Source: Anaerosolibacter sp. | Lineage (GTDB): Bacteria > Bacillota > Clostridia > Peptostreptococcales > Thermotaleaceae | Assembly: GCF_029240175.1 (NCBI RefSeq) | Contig: NZ_JARBTM010000012.1 | Span: 62,001 to 126,000 of the forward strand | Direction: 5' to 3' | DNA length: 64,000 nucleotides | In this document: positions 41,579-51,732 of the stretch, piece after piece | Numbering within the stretch: position 1 is the first letter of the stretch | How the letters are laid out: each line of letters opens with the position of its first letter | Made by a program: the position numbers and the translations under genes | Notes under the pieces: model-generated | Seen by the model: only the letters and a program-made list of their open reading frames with translations | What the model was told of the DNA's origin: nothing | The model's database searches: none

Positions 41579-41616
41579 AAAAACCCATTATCCATTTGAT
41601 TGGAATATGGGTTTTA
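41579..41616 (+). terminator. terminator of the split ATPase gene
   Basis: AAAAACCCAT near 41579 pairs with ATGGGTTTT near 41616, 36 bases after the stop codon. Confidence 0.65.
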
Positions 41617-41775
41617 TCATTTCGCCATGGGTTAAACTGAATAAAATACGATTTCAGAAAAATCAAATTTGGGTCTAGATTTTTTTATTAGAAGGTGGCT
41701 TTATCATAGATCTTACGAGCGTACAAATGGCTCGTTAATAAGATTTAAGAGAAAAAATATATGCAATATAAGTAA

Positions 41776-41818
41776 ATAACAAATTCGACCACTCATAACG
41801 GGTGGTCGAATTTGTTAT
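41776..41818. repeat. 17-bp perfect inverted repeat in long gene-free gap
   Basis: ATAACAAATTCGACCAC (about 41777-41793) and GTGGTCGAATTTGTTAT (41802-41818) are perfect complements. The gap 41544-42317 (774 bases) has no convincing gene; it holds a terminator, this hairpin without a T-tract, two GCGCA-type sites and the TRAP promoter. The hairpin could be a terminator for an unseen small transcript or a mobile-element remnant. Confidence 0.5.
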
Positions 41819-41922
41819 AGTGTCCCCTTTGTATCTGTAATATTAAAAAGTTATAAAATAAGCTTGATAAATTCAGGTTTAGCTTAGAAAGAAAGCGTTT
41901 TCAAGAGTCTGCTTGAAGTGCT

Positions 41923-41973
41923 TGCGCAATAAAAAAATGAATGAAAATTATTGTTTAAATGCAATTGCGCATA
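41923..41973. promoter_or_regulatory. paired TTGCGCAA-like sites upstream of TRAP genes
   Basis: CTTGCGCAAT (about 41923-41932) and CAATTGCGCA (about 41961-41971) share the palindromic core TTGCGCAA or its half, roughly 40 bases apart. They lie about 190 bases before the extended -10 TGC-TATAAT (42152-42160). Operator function is inferred from symmetry and position. Confidence 0.35.
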
Positions 41974-42317
41974 TTTAATGACGATTGGATTTATAAGAGT
42001 GATAGATAGAAAGGATTTTTAAATAATTATAAGCGTTGAAAATACGAAGCTGCAAAGGCAAAACATATGAGTTTAAAGTTTGAAATACACATCTATATAT
42101 TGAAGTAATATTACAAAAAATTAATAAAATGATGTAAAAAAGATGTTACTATGCTATAATTAAACAAATGAAGAAAATGAATCCATAGTCATTTTAATAA
42201 CGGTAACAAAATAAAAGTAAATAAAATTTTTAAGCAATACATCCTATGAAAGGAGGCATAATTTTTAGAGGAAGGTAAGTTTATTTAAAAAATGAAAACT
42301 TAAGGGGGAAAAAAATA

Positions 42318-43325
42318 ATGAAAAAGACATTTAAAGTAATAGCGGTGTTAATGATACTGACTATGGCAATGGGTCTATTTGCAGGATGTACAAGTAAGCC
42401 AGCTGAGCAGGCGGCTACAGCAGAGCCAGAAAAGAAGGTAGAGCAAGTTTTTGTTAATATTGGGACAGGCGGTACAGCGGGTACATATTTCCCATTAGGT
42501 GGAGCCTTTGCAGAAATATGGAATGGTAACATTGAAGGTGTAAATGCAACTGCACAAAGTACAGGTGCTTCTGTAGCGAACATCAACCTATTAAAAGATA
42601 AAAAAGTTGAAGTAGTTATTGTTCAAAATGACGTTGCATGGTATACAGAGAATGGTTCAGAGATGTTTAAAGATGCGAAGTATGCAGATATTCGTGGTTT
42701 GATTACTATGTATGCTGAACCTCTTCAGATCATTACTACAGATCCAAGCATCAAATCAGTAGCAGACCTAAAAGGTAAAAATGTTGCTGTTGGCGCAATC
42801 GGTAGTGGTGTTGAGGCAAATGCAAGACAAATTATAGCTGCTGCTGGCATGGATTTTGAAAAAGATATCAATGCTAAGTTCCTTTCATTTGCAGAAGCAT
42901 CAGCAGGATTAAAAGATAAGCAGGTAGACGTTGCATTCCTTACAGCAGGAATACCTACAGCTGCGATCCAAGATTTAGGTGCTCAAAGAGAAGTTCATGT
43001 AGTGCCGGTAGATGGAGCTGTGGCTGATAAGTTACTAGCTGATTATAAATTCTTTACAAAGTTCACGATACCAGCAAATACATATAATGGCCAAACAGAA
43101 GATGTTGAGACTTTAACAGTTAAGGCAATGTTGGCAGTAAATGCTGACTTAAGCGAAGATTTGGCTTATCAGTTAGTAAAGACTTTATACGACAATCAGG
43201 ATCGAGTTGTGGCTGCTCATAACGTAGGTAAAAACATCACAAAAGAAACAGCATTGGAAGGTATGTCTGTAACATTGCATCCAGGTGCTGAAAAGTACTT
43301 CAAAGAAGAAGGCTTATTAAAGTAA
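42318..43325 (+). CDS. TAXI-family TRAP transporter solute-binding lipoprotein
   Basis: The 335-residue product has a lipobox (AMGLFAGCTSK, Cys about 24), so it is tethered outside the membrane. The TAXI signature is clear: NIGTGGTAGTYFPLGGAFAE, TAQSTGASVANINLL, DLKGKNVAVGAIGSGVEANA and VTLHPGAEKYFKE at the end. The ATG has AAGGGGGAAAAAAATA upstream. It works with the permease at 43999, with a DUF1850 gene between them, the usual order for TAXI systems. The ligand is unknown; TAXI proteins have been linked to glutamate and other carboxylates. Uptake is probably Na+-driven. Confidence 0.93.
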   Translation: MKKTFKVIAVLMILTMAMGLFAGCTSKPAEQAATAEPEKKVEQVFVNIGTGGTAGTYFPLGGAFAEIWNGNIEGVNATAQSTGASVANINLLKDKKVEVVIVQNDVAWYTENGSEMFKDAKYADIRGLITMYAEPLQIITTDPSIKSVADLKGKNVAVGAIGSGVEANARQIIAAAGMDFEKDINAKFLSFAEASAGLKDKQVDVAFLTAGIPTAAIQDLGAQREVHVVPVDGAVADKLLADYKFFTKFTIPANTYNGQTEDVETLTVKAMLAVNADLSEDLAYQLVKTLYDNQDRVVAAHNVGKNITKETALEGMSVTLHPGAEKYFKEEGLLK

Positions 43326-43367
43326 GGAGCCTGAATTACTTTGAGGAACTTTAGAGGAGAAAACTTC

Positions 43368-43865
43368 TTGAATAAGAAGATCATCGTTCTATTGATTATG
43401 CTTATCCTTATACTATCAACGAAGGTTGTGGTCCATGGAAAAGTATTAATTGTAGAAGATGTAGACAATGATATGAAAAAAGAGTTTTTTCTTCCAGAGG
43501 ATGTTTTTACTTTGGGATATATTCATTCTGTCTTATTAACACCAGCAGAAGAGTTTTTCCAGGTGAAGCAGGATAATACCCTAATGCTCTATAAAACGGT
43601 TTATGAGTCCTTTGGAGTGGGATTGCCTTATTCACAGGAAGAATGGCAATTTGATATGGAGAACAATAAGTTTGTATTAAAAATAGAGCGCCCTTTTCCT
43701 TCAATCAAATTAAGGGTCTCTCCGATTCCAGAACATTGGATAAGTATTGGAGAAGATCGTTATGAGATGTTAGATCTGGTTGCAGAGCCAGATGATCTTG
43801 TTGAAATATACGCTGAAGATCGATGGGGGCTAAAATTAGGGAAAAAATATCATATGATTTTTTGA
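43368..43865 (+). CDS. DUF1850 protein of TAXI-TRAP operon
   Basis: TTG 43368 lies eight bases after AGAGGAG and starts a 165-residue protein with an N-terminal signal or anchor helix (KKIIVLLIMLILILSTKVVV). YIHSVLLTPAEEFFQ and YESFGVGLP are DUF1850 features; the family accompanies TAXI-TRAP genes and its role is unknown, probably extracytoplasmic. The frame reaches an earlier TTG (43341) without a ribosome site. A strong hairpin separates it from the permease gene, so the permease may be expressed at a different level. Confidence 0.82.
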   Translation: MNKKIIVLLIMLILILSTKVVVHGKVLIVEDVDNDMKKEFFLPEDVFTLGYIHSVLLTPAEEFFQVKQDNTLMLYKTVYESFGVGLPYSQEEWQFDMENNKFVLKIERPFPSIKLRVSPIPEHWISIGEDRYEMLDLVAEPDDLVEIYAEDRWGLKLGKKYHMIF

Positions 43866-43874
43866 TGATTCATT

Positions 43875-43912
43875 ATTCTCAAACCGCTTTTGTGGAAAAG
43901 CGGTTTGAGAAT
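43875..43912 (+). terminator. hairpin between DUF1850 and TRAP permease
   Basis: ATTCTCAAACCGCTTTT (43875-43891) pairs perfectly with AAAAGCGGTTTGAGAAT (43896-43912). The T-tract is moderate (CATTTTGGTT), so partial read-through is plausible. Confidence 0.8.
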
Positions 43913-43998
43913 CATTTTGGTTAACTGCAAAATTTCACATCATCCAAAGGGTAAGCGTTTTACCTTATAAAATAAGATGCTGAGAAAGGGGATAAGAC

Positions 43999-45957
43999 AT
44001 GGATCAAAATAAACAGCTAGAAATTGAATCCTCAGCGGAAATTAGCTTAAAGGATACTGATGAACTATTAAGAAAATACGATAAGGGTTCAGATTCACGT
44101 AATCTCAAGGGTATTTCAGCTAAAGTAGTATCTGCTATTCTGATATGCTTTACATTATTTCAGTTGTATACAGGAGTTTTTGGTGTATTAGACGCCATGC
44201 TGCAAAGGGCTGTCCATTTAGCATTCGGATTATGTTTAGTATTCCTGCTGTATCCTTCAAGACAGAAATGGTCTAGAGAAAAAATGCATCCAGTAGATAT
44301 AGGCTTGGCGATTCTAGCCGCAGCTGTTTGTATGTATGTTGTCGTATTTTATAAAGACTTGGTATTTAGAGCTGGAAGAGTGACGACAATGGATATGATT
44401 ATTGGTTTAATCGCTGTATTTCTAGTATTGGAAGCAGCTAGAAGGGTGATTGGCTGGCCGATGGTTATCATTGCTATGTTGTTTATCGGATATGCTTTGC
44501 TAGGACCTCGTATTCCGGGTCAGTTAGCTCATCGAGGCGTTGCTGTAGAAGATTTAATTCAGCAATTGTTTTTCACGACGGAAGGGATATTTGGAATCCC
44601 GATTGGTGTGTCCTCGACCTTCATATTTATGTTTCTTTTATTTGGCGCATACTTGGAAAAAACCGGTATGGGAGAATTCTTTATTGACGCTGCAAATTCT
44701 ATCGCAGGATTTGCTGCAGGGGGGCCTGCAAAGGTTGCCGTTATTTCCAGTGCCCTTATGGGTACATTGACAGGCAGCTCTGTAGCAAATGTTGTTGGAA
44801 CGGGGAGTTTTACCATCCCTATGATGAAAAAGCTAGGATATAAAGGGGAGTTTGCAGGGGCAGTAGAGGCCACTGCATCTACAGGAGGACAGTTAATGCC
44901 ACCTATAATGGGAGCTGCAGCATTCCTAATGGCAGAATTTACGAATACCCCTTATGTAAGAGTAATTACTGCCGCCGCTATTCCTGCTTTGCTTTATTAT
45001 TTCGGGGTGTGGGCTGGTGTTCATTTTGAAGCAAAAAAATTGGGATTAAAGGGACTTTCAAAAGAAGAGTTGCCTAAGCTAGGTAATATTATGAAAGAAA
45101 GAGGCCATCTCCTTATTCCAATCCTCATTGTTCTCTATTTATTGATTGCAGGATATACACCAGTGAGGGCAGCTTTAGGAGCCATTGCTGCTTCAATTTT
45201 ATGTGCTGCTATTAAAAAGGAGACCAGATTAAGCTTTAAGGATATTGTGGACGGACTTGAAAAAGGTGCAAGAAGCGCAGTGACAGTTATTTCCGCATGT
45301 GCTTGTGCTGGTATTATAATCGGTGTAGTTACACAGACTGGATTAGGCTTAAAAATGGGTTCTATTTTAGTTAACATTGCTGACGGTAATCTGTTATTAA
45401 CATTGTTCTTCACCATGGTTACCTCTTTAATTCTAGGTATTGGTGTGCCTACGACGGCGAACTATGTAATAACTGCAACCATCGCTGCACCTGCTCTGAT
45501 GATGTTGAATGTTCCTGTATTGGCTGCCCATATGTTTGCTTTCTATTTTGGAATAGTAGCAGACGTTACACCGCCAGTTTGTCTTGCGGCAGTAGCAGCA
45601 GCAGGAGTTGCAAAATCAGAACCTATGAGGACGGGTATTCAGGCATCCAGATTAGCCATCGCAGCCTTTATTATACCGTTTATCTTTGTGTATAGTCCTG
45701 AAATGCTGCTCATTGACGTAACCGTTACCAATATGGTCGTGATGATTATAACCGCGTTAATCGGTATTGTATGTGTAGCATCGGCATTAACGGGGTATTT
45801 CATAGAAAATATGTCGGTCATAGAACGTGGTATATTCTTAGTTGGTGGTGTGCTACTAGTAACGACTGACTTGAAACTTAATTTAATTGGAGCTGTAGTT
45901 TTAGCTGTAGCGTTTTTCATGCAAAGAGCAAAGGCTACACGAAAGGCTATAGCATAG
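43999..45957 (+). CDS. TRAP transporter permease, fused 4TM/12TM
   Basis: The 652-residue membrane protein joins the small (DctQ-like, about 40-170) and large (DctM-like, about 180-620) TRAP subunits, as in most TAXI systems. Motifs include GALMGTLTGSSVANVVGTGS-like SSALMGTLTGSSVANVVGTG, ATASTGGQLMPPIMGAAAFL and GIGVPTTANYVITATIAAPA. The ATG follows AGAAAGGGGATAAGAC. It is expected to import the TAXI ligand with Na+. The terminator after the stop separates it from the uronate genes, so a uronate substrate is not supported by operon structure. Confidence 0.94.
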   Translation: MDQNKQLEIESSAEISLKDTDELLRKYDKGSDSRNLKGISAKVVSAILICFTLFQLYTGVFGVLDAMLQRAVHLAFGLCLVFLLYPSRQKWSREKMHPVDIGLAILAAAVCMYVVVFYKDLVFRAGRVTTMDMIIGLIAVFLVLEAARRVIGWPMVIIAMLFIGYALLGPRIPGQLAHRGVAVEDLIQQLFFTTEGIFGIPIGVSSTFIFMFLLFGAYLEKTGMGEFFIDAANSIAGFAAGGPAKVAVISSALMGTLTGSSVANVVGTGSFTIPMMKKLGYKGEFAGAVEATASTGGQLMPPIMGAAAFLMAEFTNTPYVRVITAAAIPALLYYFGVWAGVHFEAKKLGLKGLSKEELPKLGNIMKERGHLLIPILIVLYLLIAGYTPVRAALGAIAASILCAAIKKETRLSFKDIVDGLEKGARSAVTVISACACAGIIIGVVTQTGLGLKMGSILVNIADGNLLLTLFFTMVTSLILGIGVPTTANYVITATIAAPALMMLNVPVLAAHMFAFYFGIVADVTPPVCLAAVAAAGVAKSEPMRTGIQASRLAIAAFIIPFIFVYSPEMLLIDVTVTNMVVMIITALIGIVCVASALTGYFIENMSVIERGIFLVGGVLLVTTDLKLNLIGAVVLAVAFFMQRAKATRKAIA

Positions 45958-45969
45958 GTTGTTTCTATT

Positions 45970-46001
45970 GAAAAGGTTACGGGATATTCCCGTAACCTTT
46001 T
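45970..46001 (+). terminator. terminator of TRAP operon
   Basis: GAAAAGGTTACGGGA (45970-45984) pairs with TCCCGTAACCTTTT (45988-46001) and is followed by TT. Confidence 0.9.
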
Positions 46002-46065
46002 TTCGATATTAGGATGTTATGATTATTTAATTACATGGAGAGCATAGAAAAATATTTTAAAAAGA

Positions 46066-46097
46066 CAATTGTTAACGTGTGCACAATATGCTATGAT
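46066..46097 (+). promoter_or_regulatory. promoter and operator of the LacI-type regulator
   Basis: TTGTTA (46069-46074), a 17-base spacer and TATGAT (46092-46097) form the promoter. AATTGTTAACGTGTGCA (46067-46083) overlaps the -35 and recurs exactly, inverted, before uxaB. Autorepression is inferred. Confidence 0.8.
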
Positions 46098-46114
46098 GAT
46101 ATTGAGGTGGTACC

Positions 46115-47125
46115 ATGAGTGTTACGATTAAAGATATAGCAAAGCTGGCAGGTGTCTCCCATACAACGGTTTCTAGGGCATTGAATAATAGTTCATTGAT
46201 CAGTGAGGAAACGAAGGAGAAAATCAAAACAATCGCGGCTGAATTAAACTATACACCTAACTATAATGCAAGAAGTCTTGTATTAGACCGATCTTACAAT
46301 ATTGGGTTATTCTTTTCAACAATCCATGAAGGTACATCATCCAGCTTTTTTTATGAGGTTGTCCGAGGGGTTAACGATATTGTCCATAAGGAGTTTAAGC
46401 TGATTGTAAGCGGCATTGATGATTATGTTGATTTTCATTCAATCAATAGAAAACATTTTGATGGCATAATTGTCATGAGCCAAAGTACCAAAGATGATTC
46501 ATTTATTTACAATATACTAGAAAAAAATATTCCCCTTGTGGTATTGAATAGGGAAATACAGGATGCGCCTATTATGAACATCTTATCTGATGACCGTAAT
46601 GGTGCTTATAAAGCTGTTGAATATTTAATTCACAGTGGACATAAAAAACTCGCAATCATTGAAGGGAAAAAAGGATTTAAATCGACCCAAGAGAGAAAAG
46701 ATGGTTTTTTTCAAGCCCTTATCGACCATAATATAACAATTACGAAAGACTTTATCGTAGAAGGTAAATATGATTCAGAGAGCGGCTATAAGGCGATGAA
46801 GGAGTTATTAAGGCATTCTGATACCCCTACAGCAGTTTTTTGCTCTAATGATGATATGGCTGTGGGTGCCATGAAAGCGATTGCAGAACAAGGGTTAAAG
46901 ATACCTGACGATATTTCACTCATGGGATTCGATGATAATGTGTTCTCCCCTTTTTTATCGCCTGCTTTGACTACGGTAAAAAGACCCGTTGAAGAAATAA
47001 GCAAAGAAGGCGCTAAAAAACTACTGGATCTAATTCATGGAGAACAAGTAACCAAGGAAATACTCCATATCAACACTAGGCTTCAAATTAGAGAATCTGT
47101 AGGAAGAATGAAAGTGAAGGATTAA
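46115..47125 (+). CDS. LacI-family regulator of uronate genes
   Basis: The 336-residue product has an N-terminal LacI helix-turn-helix (VTIKDIAKLAGVSHTTVSRA), hinge (NYTPNYNARSLV) and a periplasmic-binding-like effector domain (GYKAMKELL, VFCSNDDMAVGAMKAI, MGFDDNVFSPFLSPALTTV). The start has TTGAGGTGGTACC upstream. It precedes uxaB-uxaC-uxaA, and the same 17-bp site occurs in its own promoter and before uxaB, so it very probably represses both. The effector is expected to be a galacturonate pathway intermediate. It is a single transcription unit ended by a hairpin at 47159-47186. Confidence 0.92.
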   Translation: MSVTIKDIAKLAGVSHTTVSRALNNSSLISEETKEKIKTIAAELNYTPNYNARSLVLDRSYNIGLFFSTIHEGTSSSFFYEVVRGVNDIVHKEFKLIVSGIDDYVDFHSINRKHFDGIIVMSQSTKDDSFIYNILEKNIPLVVLNREIQDAPIMNILSDDRNGAYKAVEYLIHSGHKKLAIIEGKKGFKSTQERKDGFFQALIDHNITITKDFIVEGKYDSESGYKAMKELLRHSDTPTAVFCSNDDMAVGAMKAIAEQGLKIPDDISLMGFDDNVFSPFLSPALTTVKRPVEEISKEGAKKLLDLIHGEQVTKEILHINTRLQIRESVGRMKVKD

Positions 47126-47201
47126 AGTAAAATATAGAGATAGTTATTTTTACAAGTCAGCTCATGACAGAATTAGTCCATGAGCTTCACTTTGAAAATT
47201 A

Positions 47202-47218
47202 TGCACACGTTAACAATT
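47202..47218 (+). promoter_or_regulatory. operator before uxaB
   Basis: TGCACACGTTAACAATT (47202-47218) is the exact reverse complement of 46067-46083. It ends 19 bases before the uxaB start and just upstream of its GGAGGA. The preceding hairpin AGCTCATG...CATGAGCT (47159-47186) ends the regulator transcript. Confidence 0.85.
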
Positions 47219-47236
47219 TGTTAAGGAGGAATTCAT

Positions 47237-48685
47237 ATGAAAAAAATCAATGATGTTTATGAGAAAAAGAATCGTGTTGAGAAGGTGCTGCAATTTGGTG
47301 AAGGCAACTTTCTTAGGGCATTTGTTGACTGGACAGTTTATGAAATGAACAAGACGACAGATTTCAATGGGAGTGTAGCCGTAGTACAACCATTGAAAAA
47401 TGGACTTGTAGAAATGTTGAATCAACAGGACTGCTTATATACTCTTTACTTAAATGGCATTAAAAATGGCGAGGTGGTTAGTGAACATAATATTATTGAT
47501 GTGGTAAGCAGGGGGATTAATCCATACGAGCAATACGACGAATATTTACGAACTGCCAATAATCCAGACTTGAGATTTATTGTTTCCAACACCACAGAAG
47601 CAGGCATTGTTTTTGACGAAAATGATAAATTAGAAGATAATCCTCAAAATAGTTTTCCAGGCAAACTAACTGCACTTTTGTATCATAGATATAATACTTT
47701 TAATGGGGACAAAGGAAAAGGCTTTATTATTATTCCTTGTGAGCTGATTGATAAAAATGGTGAAAAATTAAAAGAGGTTATTTTGAAGTATGCAGACCTA
47801 TGGAATTTAGAGGAAAGCTTTATCACATGGATTCATGAAGCAAACACATTCTGTAACAGCTTAGTTGATAGAATAGTACCAGGCTATCCAAAAGAGAAAA
47901 TTGATGAGATAAGAAAAGAATTAGGCTATGATGATAACTTAGTTGTTGAAGGGGAGCCGTTCCATCTATGGGTGATCGAAGGACCACAATGGGTAAAAAA
48001 TGAATTTCCAGCTGACCAAGCAGGGTTGAATGTATTGTTCGTAGATGACCTTACACCTTATAGAACAAGAAAAGTTAGAATCCTAAATGGCGCCCATACG
48101 TCAATGGTTCCCGTTGCTTATCTATATGGCAAAGATACGGTGAGAGAATCTGTAGAAGATGATATCATGGGACAATTTATTAAGAATACAGTATTTAACG
48201 AAATTATCCCTACCCTCGAATTATCAAAGGAAGAATTAATGGATTTTGCCGATGCTGTTATCGATAGATTTAGAAATCCATTTATCAAACACTATTTGAT
48301 GAGTATATCTTTAAACTCCATGTCCAAGTTCAAAACAAGAGTTTTACCATCCATCTTACAATATAAAGATTTAATGGAGGGGCTGCCGAATCGACTGGTG
48401 TTTTCCCTGGCGGCATTAATTGGCTTCTATAAAGGAGAACGAAATGGTGTTGCAATCGATTTGAAAGATGATGAGGATATCATTGAACTGTATAAGAACT
48501 TGTGGAGCGCATATGATGGATCTAGGAACGGACTAGAAAAACTTGTGGAAGCTGTATTGGGTTATGAGAAAAATTGGGAAATAGATTTAAATACGGTTGA
48601 GGGACTTCATCAAAAAGTTACGGATTATTTAGAACTGATTTTGGAAAAAGGCATGAAAGATGCTGTAGATAATTTTGAGAAATAA
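47237..48685 (+). CDS. uxaB: tagaturonate reductase (altronate oxidoreductase)
   Basis: Reduces D-tagaturonate to D-altronate with NADH, the second step of galacturonate breakdown. The 482-residue product belongs to the long-chain mannitol dehydrogenase family: [16 protein letters not shown] (nucleotide loop), SNTTEAGI, and the catalytic part [17 protein letters not shown] with the active-site Lys in TRKVRILNG. The start follows TTAAGGAGGAATTC. It is first in a three-gene operon whose other products catalyse the adjacent steps, which fixes the substrate better than sequence alone. Confidence 0.94.
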   Translation: MKKINDVYEKKNRVEKVLQFGEGNFLRAFVDWTVYEMNKTTDFNGSVAVVQPLKNGLVEMLNQQDCLYTLYLNGIKNGEVVSEHNIIDVVSRGINPYEQYDEYLRTANNPDLRFIVSNTTEAGIVFDENDKLEDNPQNSFPGKLTALLYHRYNTFNGDKGKGFIIIPCELIDKNGEKLKEVILKYADLWNLEESFITWIHEANTFCNSLVDRIVPGYPKEKIDEIRKELGYDDNLVVEGEPFHLWVIEGPQWVKNEFPADQAGLNVLFVDDLTPYRTRKVRILNGAHTSMVPVAYLYGKDTVRESVEDDIMGQFIKNTVFNEIIPTLELSKEELMDFADAVIDRFRNPFIKHYLMSISLNSMSKFKTRVLPSILQYKDLMEGLPNRLVFSLAALIGFYKGERNGVAIDLKDDEDIIELYKNLWSAYDGSRNGLEKLVEAVLGYEKNWEIDLNTVEGLHQKVTDYLELILEKGMKDAVDNFEK

Positions 48686-48729
48686 TGTACAACACCAGTC
48701 AAAATCTATAAAATACAGGAGGACATACG

Positions 48730-50136
48730 ATGAAAAAGTTTATGGATGAAAACTTTTTATTAAACAATGAGACGGCTGTAAAACTTTATCATGAATATGC
48801 AAAGGATATGCCAATCATTGATTACCATTGTCACTTAAATCCAAGAGAGATCGCGGAAAATAAACGCTATAGGAATATTACTGAGATTTGGCTTGGTGGT
48901 GATCACTATAAGTGGAAGGCATTGAGAAGCAATGGTGTTGATGAAAGATATATTACAGGTGATGCAGCGGATAAGGAAAAATTTCTAAAGTGGGCTGAGA
49001 CAGTACCAAATACCATCGGAAATCCATTATACCATTGGACCCATTTAGAGTTAAGGAGATACTTTGGGATAGATACATTGTTAAGTCCACAGACCGCAGA
49101 GCAGATTTGGCAAGAATGCAATGCCTTACTTGAGACGGAAGCGTTTACGGCACAAGAATTAATCAAAAGATCCAATGTAAAAGTCATATGTACTACAGAC
49201 GATCCAGTAGATAGTCTTGAATACCATAAAGCAATCCTAGACGATGAGACATTTGATGTAAAAGTTCTTCCAACCCTTCGCCCCGATAAAGGAGTAAGTA
49301 TTGAGAAGAATGGTTTCCAGGATTGGGTTAGTAAGCTAGAGCAAGCAGTCGGAAATGAAATCACATCCTTCAGGGATTTGTTAAATGCTTTAGGTGCGCG
49401 AATCCAGTTCTTTCATGACTTAGGCTGCAGGGTATCAGACCATGCCATGGATCCTATTGTATTTGAAGAAGGAACGGAAGTTGAGGTTAATGATATTTTT
49501 GTAAAGGGTTTAAAAGGAGAAAAATTAACTGAATCTGAAGTCAGAAAATATAAGACCCAGGTGCTCTTGTTTTTAGGTAGAGAATATGCAAAGCTTGGAT
49601 GGGTAATGCAAGTGCATATTGGAACCATTCGAAATGTAAATTCAAGAATGATGAATATATTGGGACCGGATACTGGGTTTGATACCATTGGAGATTATAC
49701 ATTCGCTGAAGCTTTGGCCAAATTCCTAGATGCCTTGGATTCAACAGATGAGCTGCCAAAAACAATCCTTTATTGCTTGAATCCTAGGGACAATGAAGTG
49801 CTGGCAACGATGATTGGCTCTTTCCAAGGAGGCGGTATTCCTGGAAAGATTCAATTTGGCTCAGGCTGGTGGTTTAATGATCAAAAGGATGGGATGATCC
49901 GTCAGATGATTGCTTTATCCAACGTGGGTCTTATCAGTAGATTTGTGGGTATGTTGACGGATTCAAGAAGCTTTTTGTCCTATACACGCCATGAGTATTT
50001 TAGAAGAATCCTTTGCAACTTATTGGGTGAATGGGTAGAGAATGGCGAAGCACCAGCAGACATGGACTTATTAGGGAAAATGGTGAAAAATATATGTTAC
50101 AACAATGCAAATAACTACTTTGGATTTCAAGAATAA
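48730..50136 (+). CDS. uxaC: glucuronate/galacturonate isomerase
   Basis: Converts D-galacturonate to D-tagaturonate (and glucuronate to fructuronate). The 468-residue product has the metal-binding start of the amidohydrolase-like fold, [15 protein letters not shown] (His33, His35), and other family landmarks: [25 protein letters not shown] and [13 protein letters not shown]. The ATG is preceded by ACAGGAGGACATACG. It is the middle gene; 44 bases separate it from uxaB and 27 from uxaA. Confidence 0.96.
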   Translation: MKKFMDENFLLNNETAVKLYHEYAKDMPIIDYHCHLNPREIAENKRYRNITEIWLGGDHYKWKALRSNGVDERYITGDAADKEKFLKWAETVPNTIGNPLYHWTHLELRRYFGIDTLLSPQTAEQIWQECNALLETEAFTAQELIKRSNVKVICTTDDPVDSLEYHKAILDDETFDVKVLPTLRPDKGVSIEKNGFQDWVSKLEQAVGNEITSFRDLLNALGARIQFFHDLGCRVSDHAMDPIVFEEGTEVEVNDIFVKGLKGEKLTESEVRKYKTQVLLFLGREYAKLGWVMQVHIGTIRNVNSRMMNILGPDTGFDTIGDYTFAEALAKFLDALDSTDELPKTILYCLNPRDNEVLATMIGSFQGGGIPGKIQFGSGWWFNDQKDGMIRQMIALSNVGLISRFVGMLTDSRSFLSYTRHEYFRRILCNLLGEWVENGEAPADMDLLGKMVKNICYNNANNYFGFQE

Positions 50137-50163
50137 TTAATCCTTAGATAAGGAGTGGCATAG

Positions 50164-51651
50164 ATGAAAGAGTTTATAAAGATTCATACTGAAGACAATG
50201 TTTTCGTTTTGCTAAGAGATTATAGCGCAGGGGAAATCATTGAATTCGGTGATAAAACGATATCAGTAAAAGCAGATATACCAAAAGGTCATAAGATCGC
50301 CATTCAGGATATCAAGAAAAATGAGGGAATCATCAAATATGGTCAGCCGATAGGGTTCGCTTTAGAAGATATTGCGTTAGGAGAACATATTCACGTCCAC
50401 AATGCAAAAACAAAGCTTAGTGGCACAATCGAATACTCATTTGATCAAAAACTAGCGGATAGAGATATTCAAAAAGAAGATCGGGTTTTTATGGGTTACA
50501 AAAGGAAAGATGGCAGTGTAGGTATTAGAAATGAGTTATGGATTGTCCCCACTGTTGGCTGTGTGAATGGAACAGGGCAAATGATTGTAGATACCTTCAA
50601 GAGAGAAGTAGATGTCCACTCCATTGACCATATCGAAGTATATAAGCATAATTATGGTTGCTCTCAGTTGGGAGATGATCACGAAAATACAAGGAAGATT
50701 TTACGGGGGTTAGTGAAGCACCCGAACTGCGGCGGTGTTTTGGTACTTGGCCTTGGTTGTGAAAACAATCAGGTTGCAGAGTTTAAGGAATTTCTTGGTG
50801 AAGTGGATGAGCAAAGAATCAAATTTTTAGTGACCCAGGAAGTAGAGGACGAGATCGAAGAAGGCGTAAAGCAAATCAAAGAAATCTTTGATGTCATGAA
50901 AAATGACAGAAGAGAAGAAGTGCCTCTATCTGAACTAAAAGTAGGTTTAAAATGTGGCGGATCTGATGGTCTTTCAGGTATTACAGCCAATCCTTTACTT
51001 GGGGAGCTTTCAGATTATCTAATTGCCCAAGGCGGCACCAGTGTCCTTACAGAAGTACCAGAAATGTTTGGGGCAGAAACCTTGTTAATGGAGAGAGCTA
51101 AGGACGAAGAAACTTTCCACAAGATCGTAGATTTAATCAATGATTTTAAGGAGTATTTCTTAGCAAACAATCAGCCTGTTTATGAAAATCCTTCCCCGGG
51201 AAATAAAAAGGGTGGAATTACTACCCTTGAAGACAAATCCCTGGGATGTACCCAAAAGGCTGGGCATTCTAAAGTAGTAGATGTACTGAAATATGGTGAG
51301 ACAATAAAGGAAAGGGGTCTGAATCTTTTAAGCGCCCCTGGAAATGATCTAGTTGCTGCCACGGCTTTAGCAGCAGCAGGTTGCCACATCGTTCTGTTCA
51401 CCACTGGAAGAGGAACTCCTTTTGGTTGCTTTGTGCCAACGATGAAGATTGCCTCAAACACTGAACTGTACAATAGAAAGAAAAACTGGATAGACTTTAA
51501 TGCAGGAGTCCTTGTAGAAGACCAATCCATGGAGGGTGTTTTAGCTGCATTTATTGATTACATTGTAGAGGTTGCAAATGGTGAGCTGGTAAACAACGAG
51601 AAAAACCAATTTAGAGAGATTGCTATATTCAAAACAGGTGTGACCCTTTAA
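50164..51651 (+). CDS. uxaA: altronate dehydratase
   Basis: Dehydrates D-altronate to 2-keto-3-deoxygluconate. The 495-residue product has the N-terminal SAF domain (about 10-90; VFVLLRDYSAGEIIEF, HKIAIQDIKKNEGIIKYG) and the large C-terminal UxaA domain: GVRRKDGSVGIRNE-like GYKRKDGSVGIRNELW, CGGSDGLSGITANP and GTPFGCFVPTMKI. It normally needs a divalent metal. The start follows AGATAAGGAGTGGCATAG. No KDG kinase or aldolase is in the window, so the last steps must be encoded elsewhere. Confidence 0.96.
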   Translation: MKEFIKIHTEDNVFVLLRDYSAGEIIEFGDKTISVKADIPKGHKIAIQDIKKNEGIIKYGQPIGFALEDIALGEHIHVHNAKTKLSGTIEYSFDQKLADRDIQKEDRVFMGYKRKDGSVGIRNELWIVPTVGCVNGTGQMIVDTFKREVDVHSIDHIEVYKHNYGCSQLGDDHENTRKILRGLVKHPNCGGVLVLGLGCENNQVAEFKEFLGEVDEQRIKFLVTQEVEDEIEEGVKQIKEIFDVMKNDRREEVPLSELKVGLKCGGSDGLSGITANPLLGELSDYLIAQGGTSVLTEVPEMFGAETLLMERAKDEETFHKIVDLINDFKEYFLANNQPVYENPSPGNKKGGITTLEDKSLGCTQKAGHSKVVDVLKYGETIKERGLNLLSAPGNDLVAATALAAAGCHIVLFTTGRGTPFGCFVPTMKIASNTELYNRKKNWIDFNAGVLVEDQSMEGVLAAFIDYIVEVANGELVNNEKNQFREIAIFKTGVTL

Positions 51652-51702
51652 TACGAGATAAATAAGTATTTATGAAATAAGGAATTAAGTACATGGTGGA
51701 GC

Positions 51703-51732
51703 AGAGAGATAGGTGAAATTTCCTATCTCTCT
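51703..51732 (+). terminator. terminator of the uxa operon
   Basis: AGAGAGATAGG (51703-51713) pairs with CCTATCTCTCT (51722-51732), then TATTATATTTT. Confidence 0.85.
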
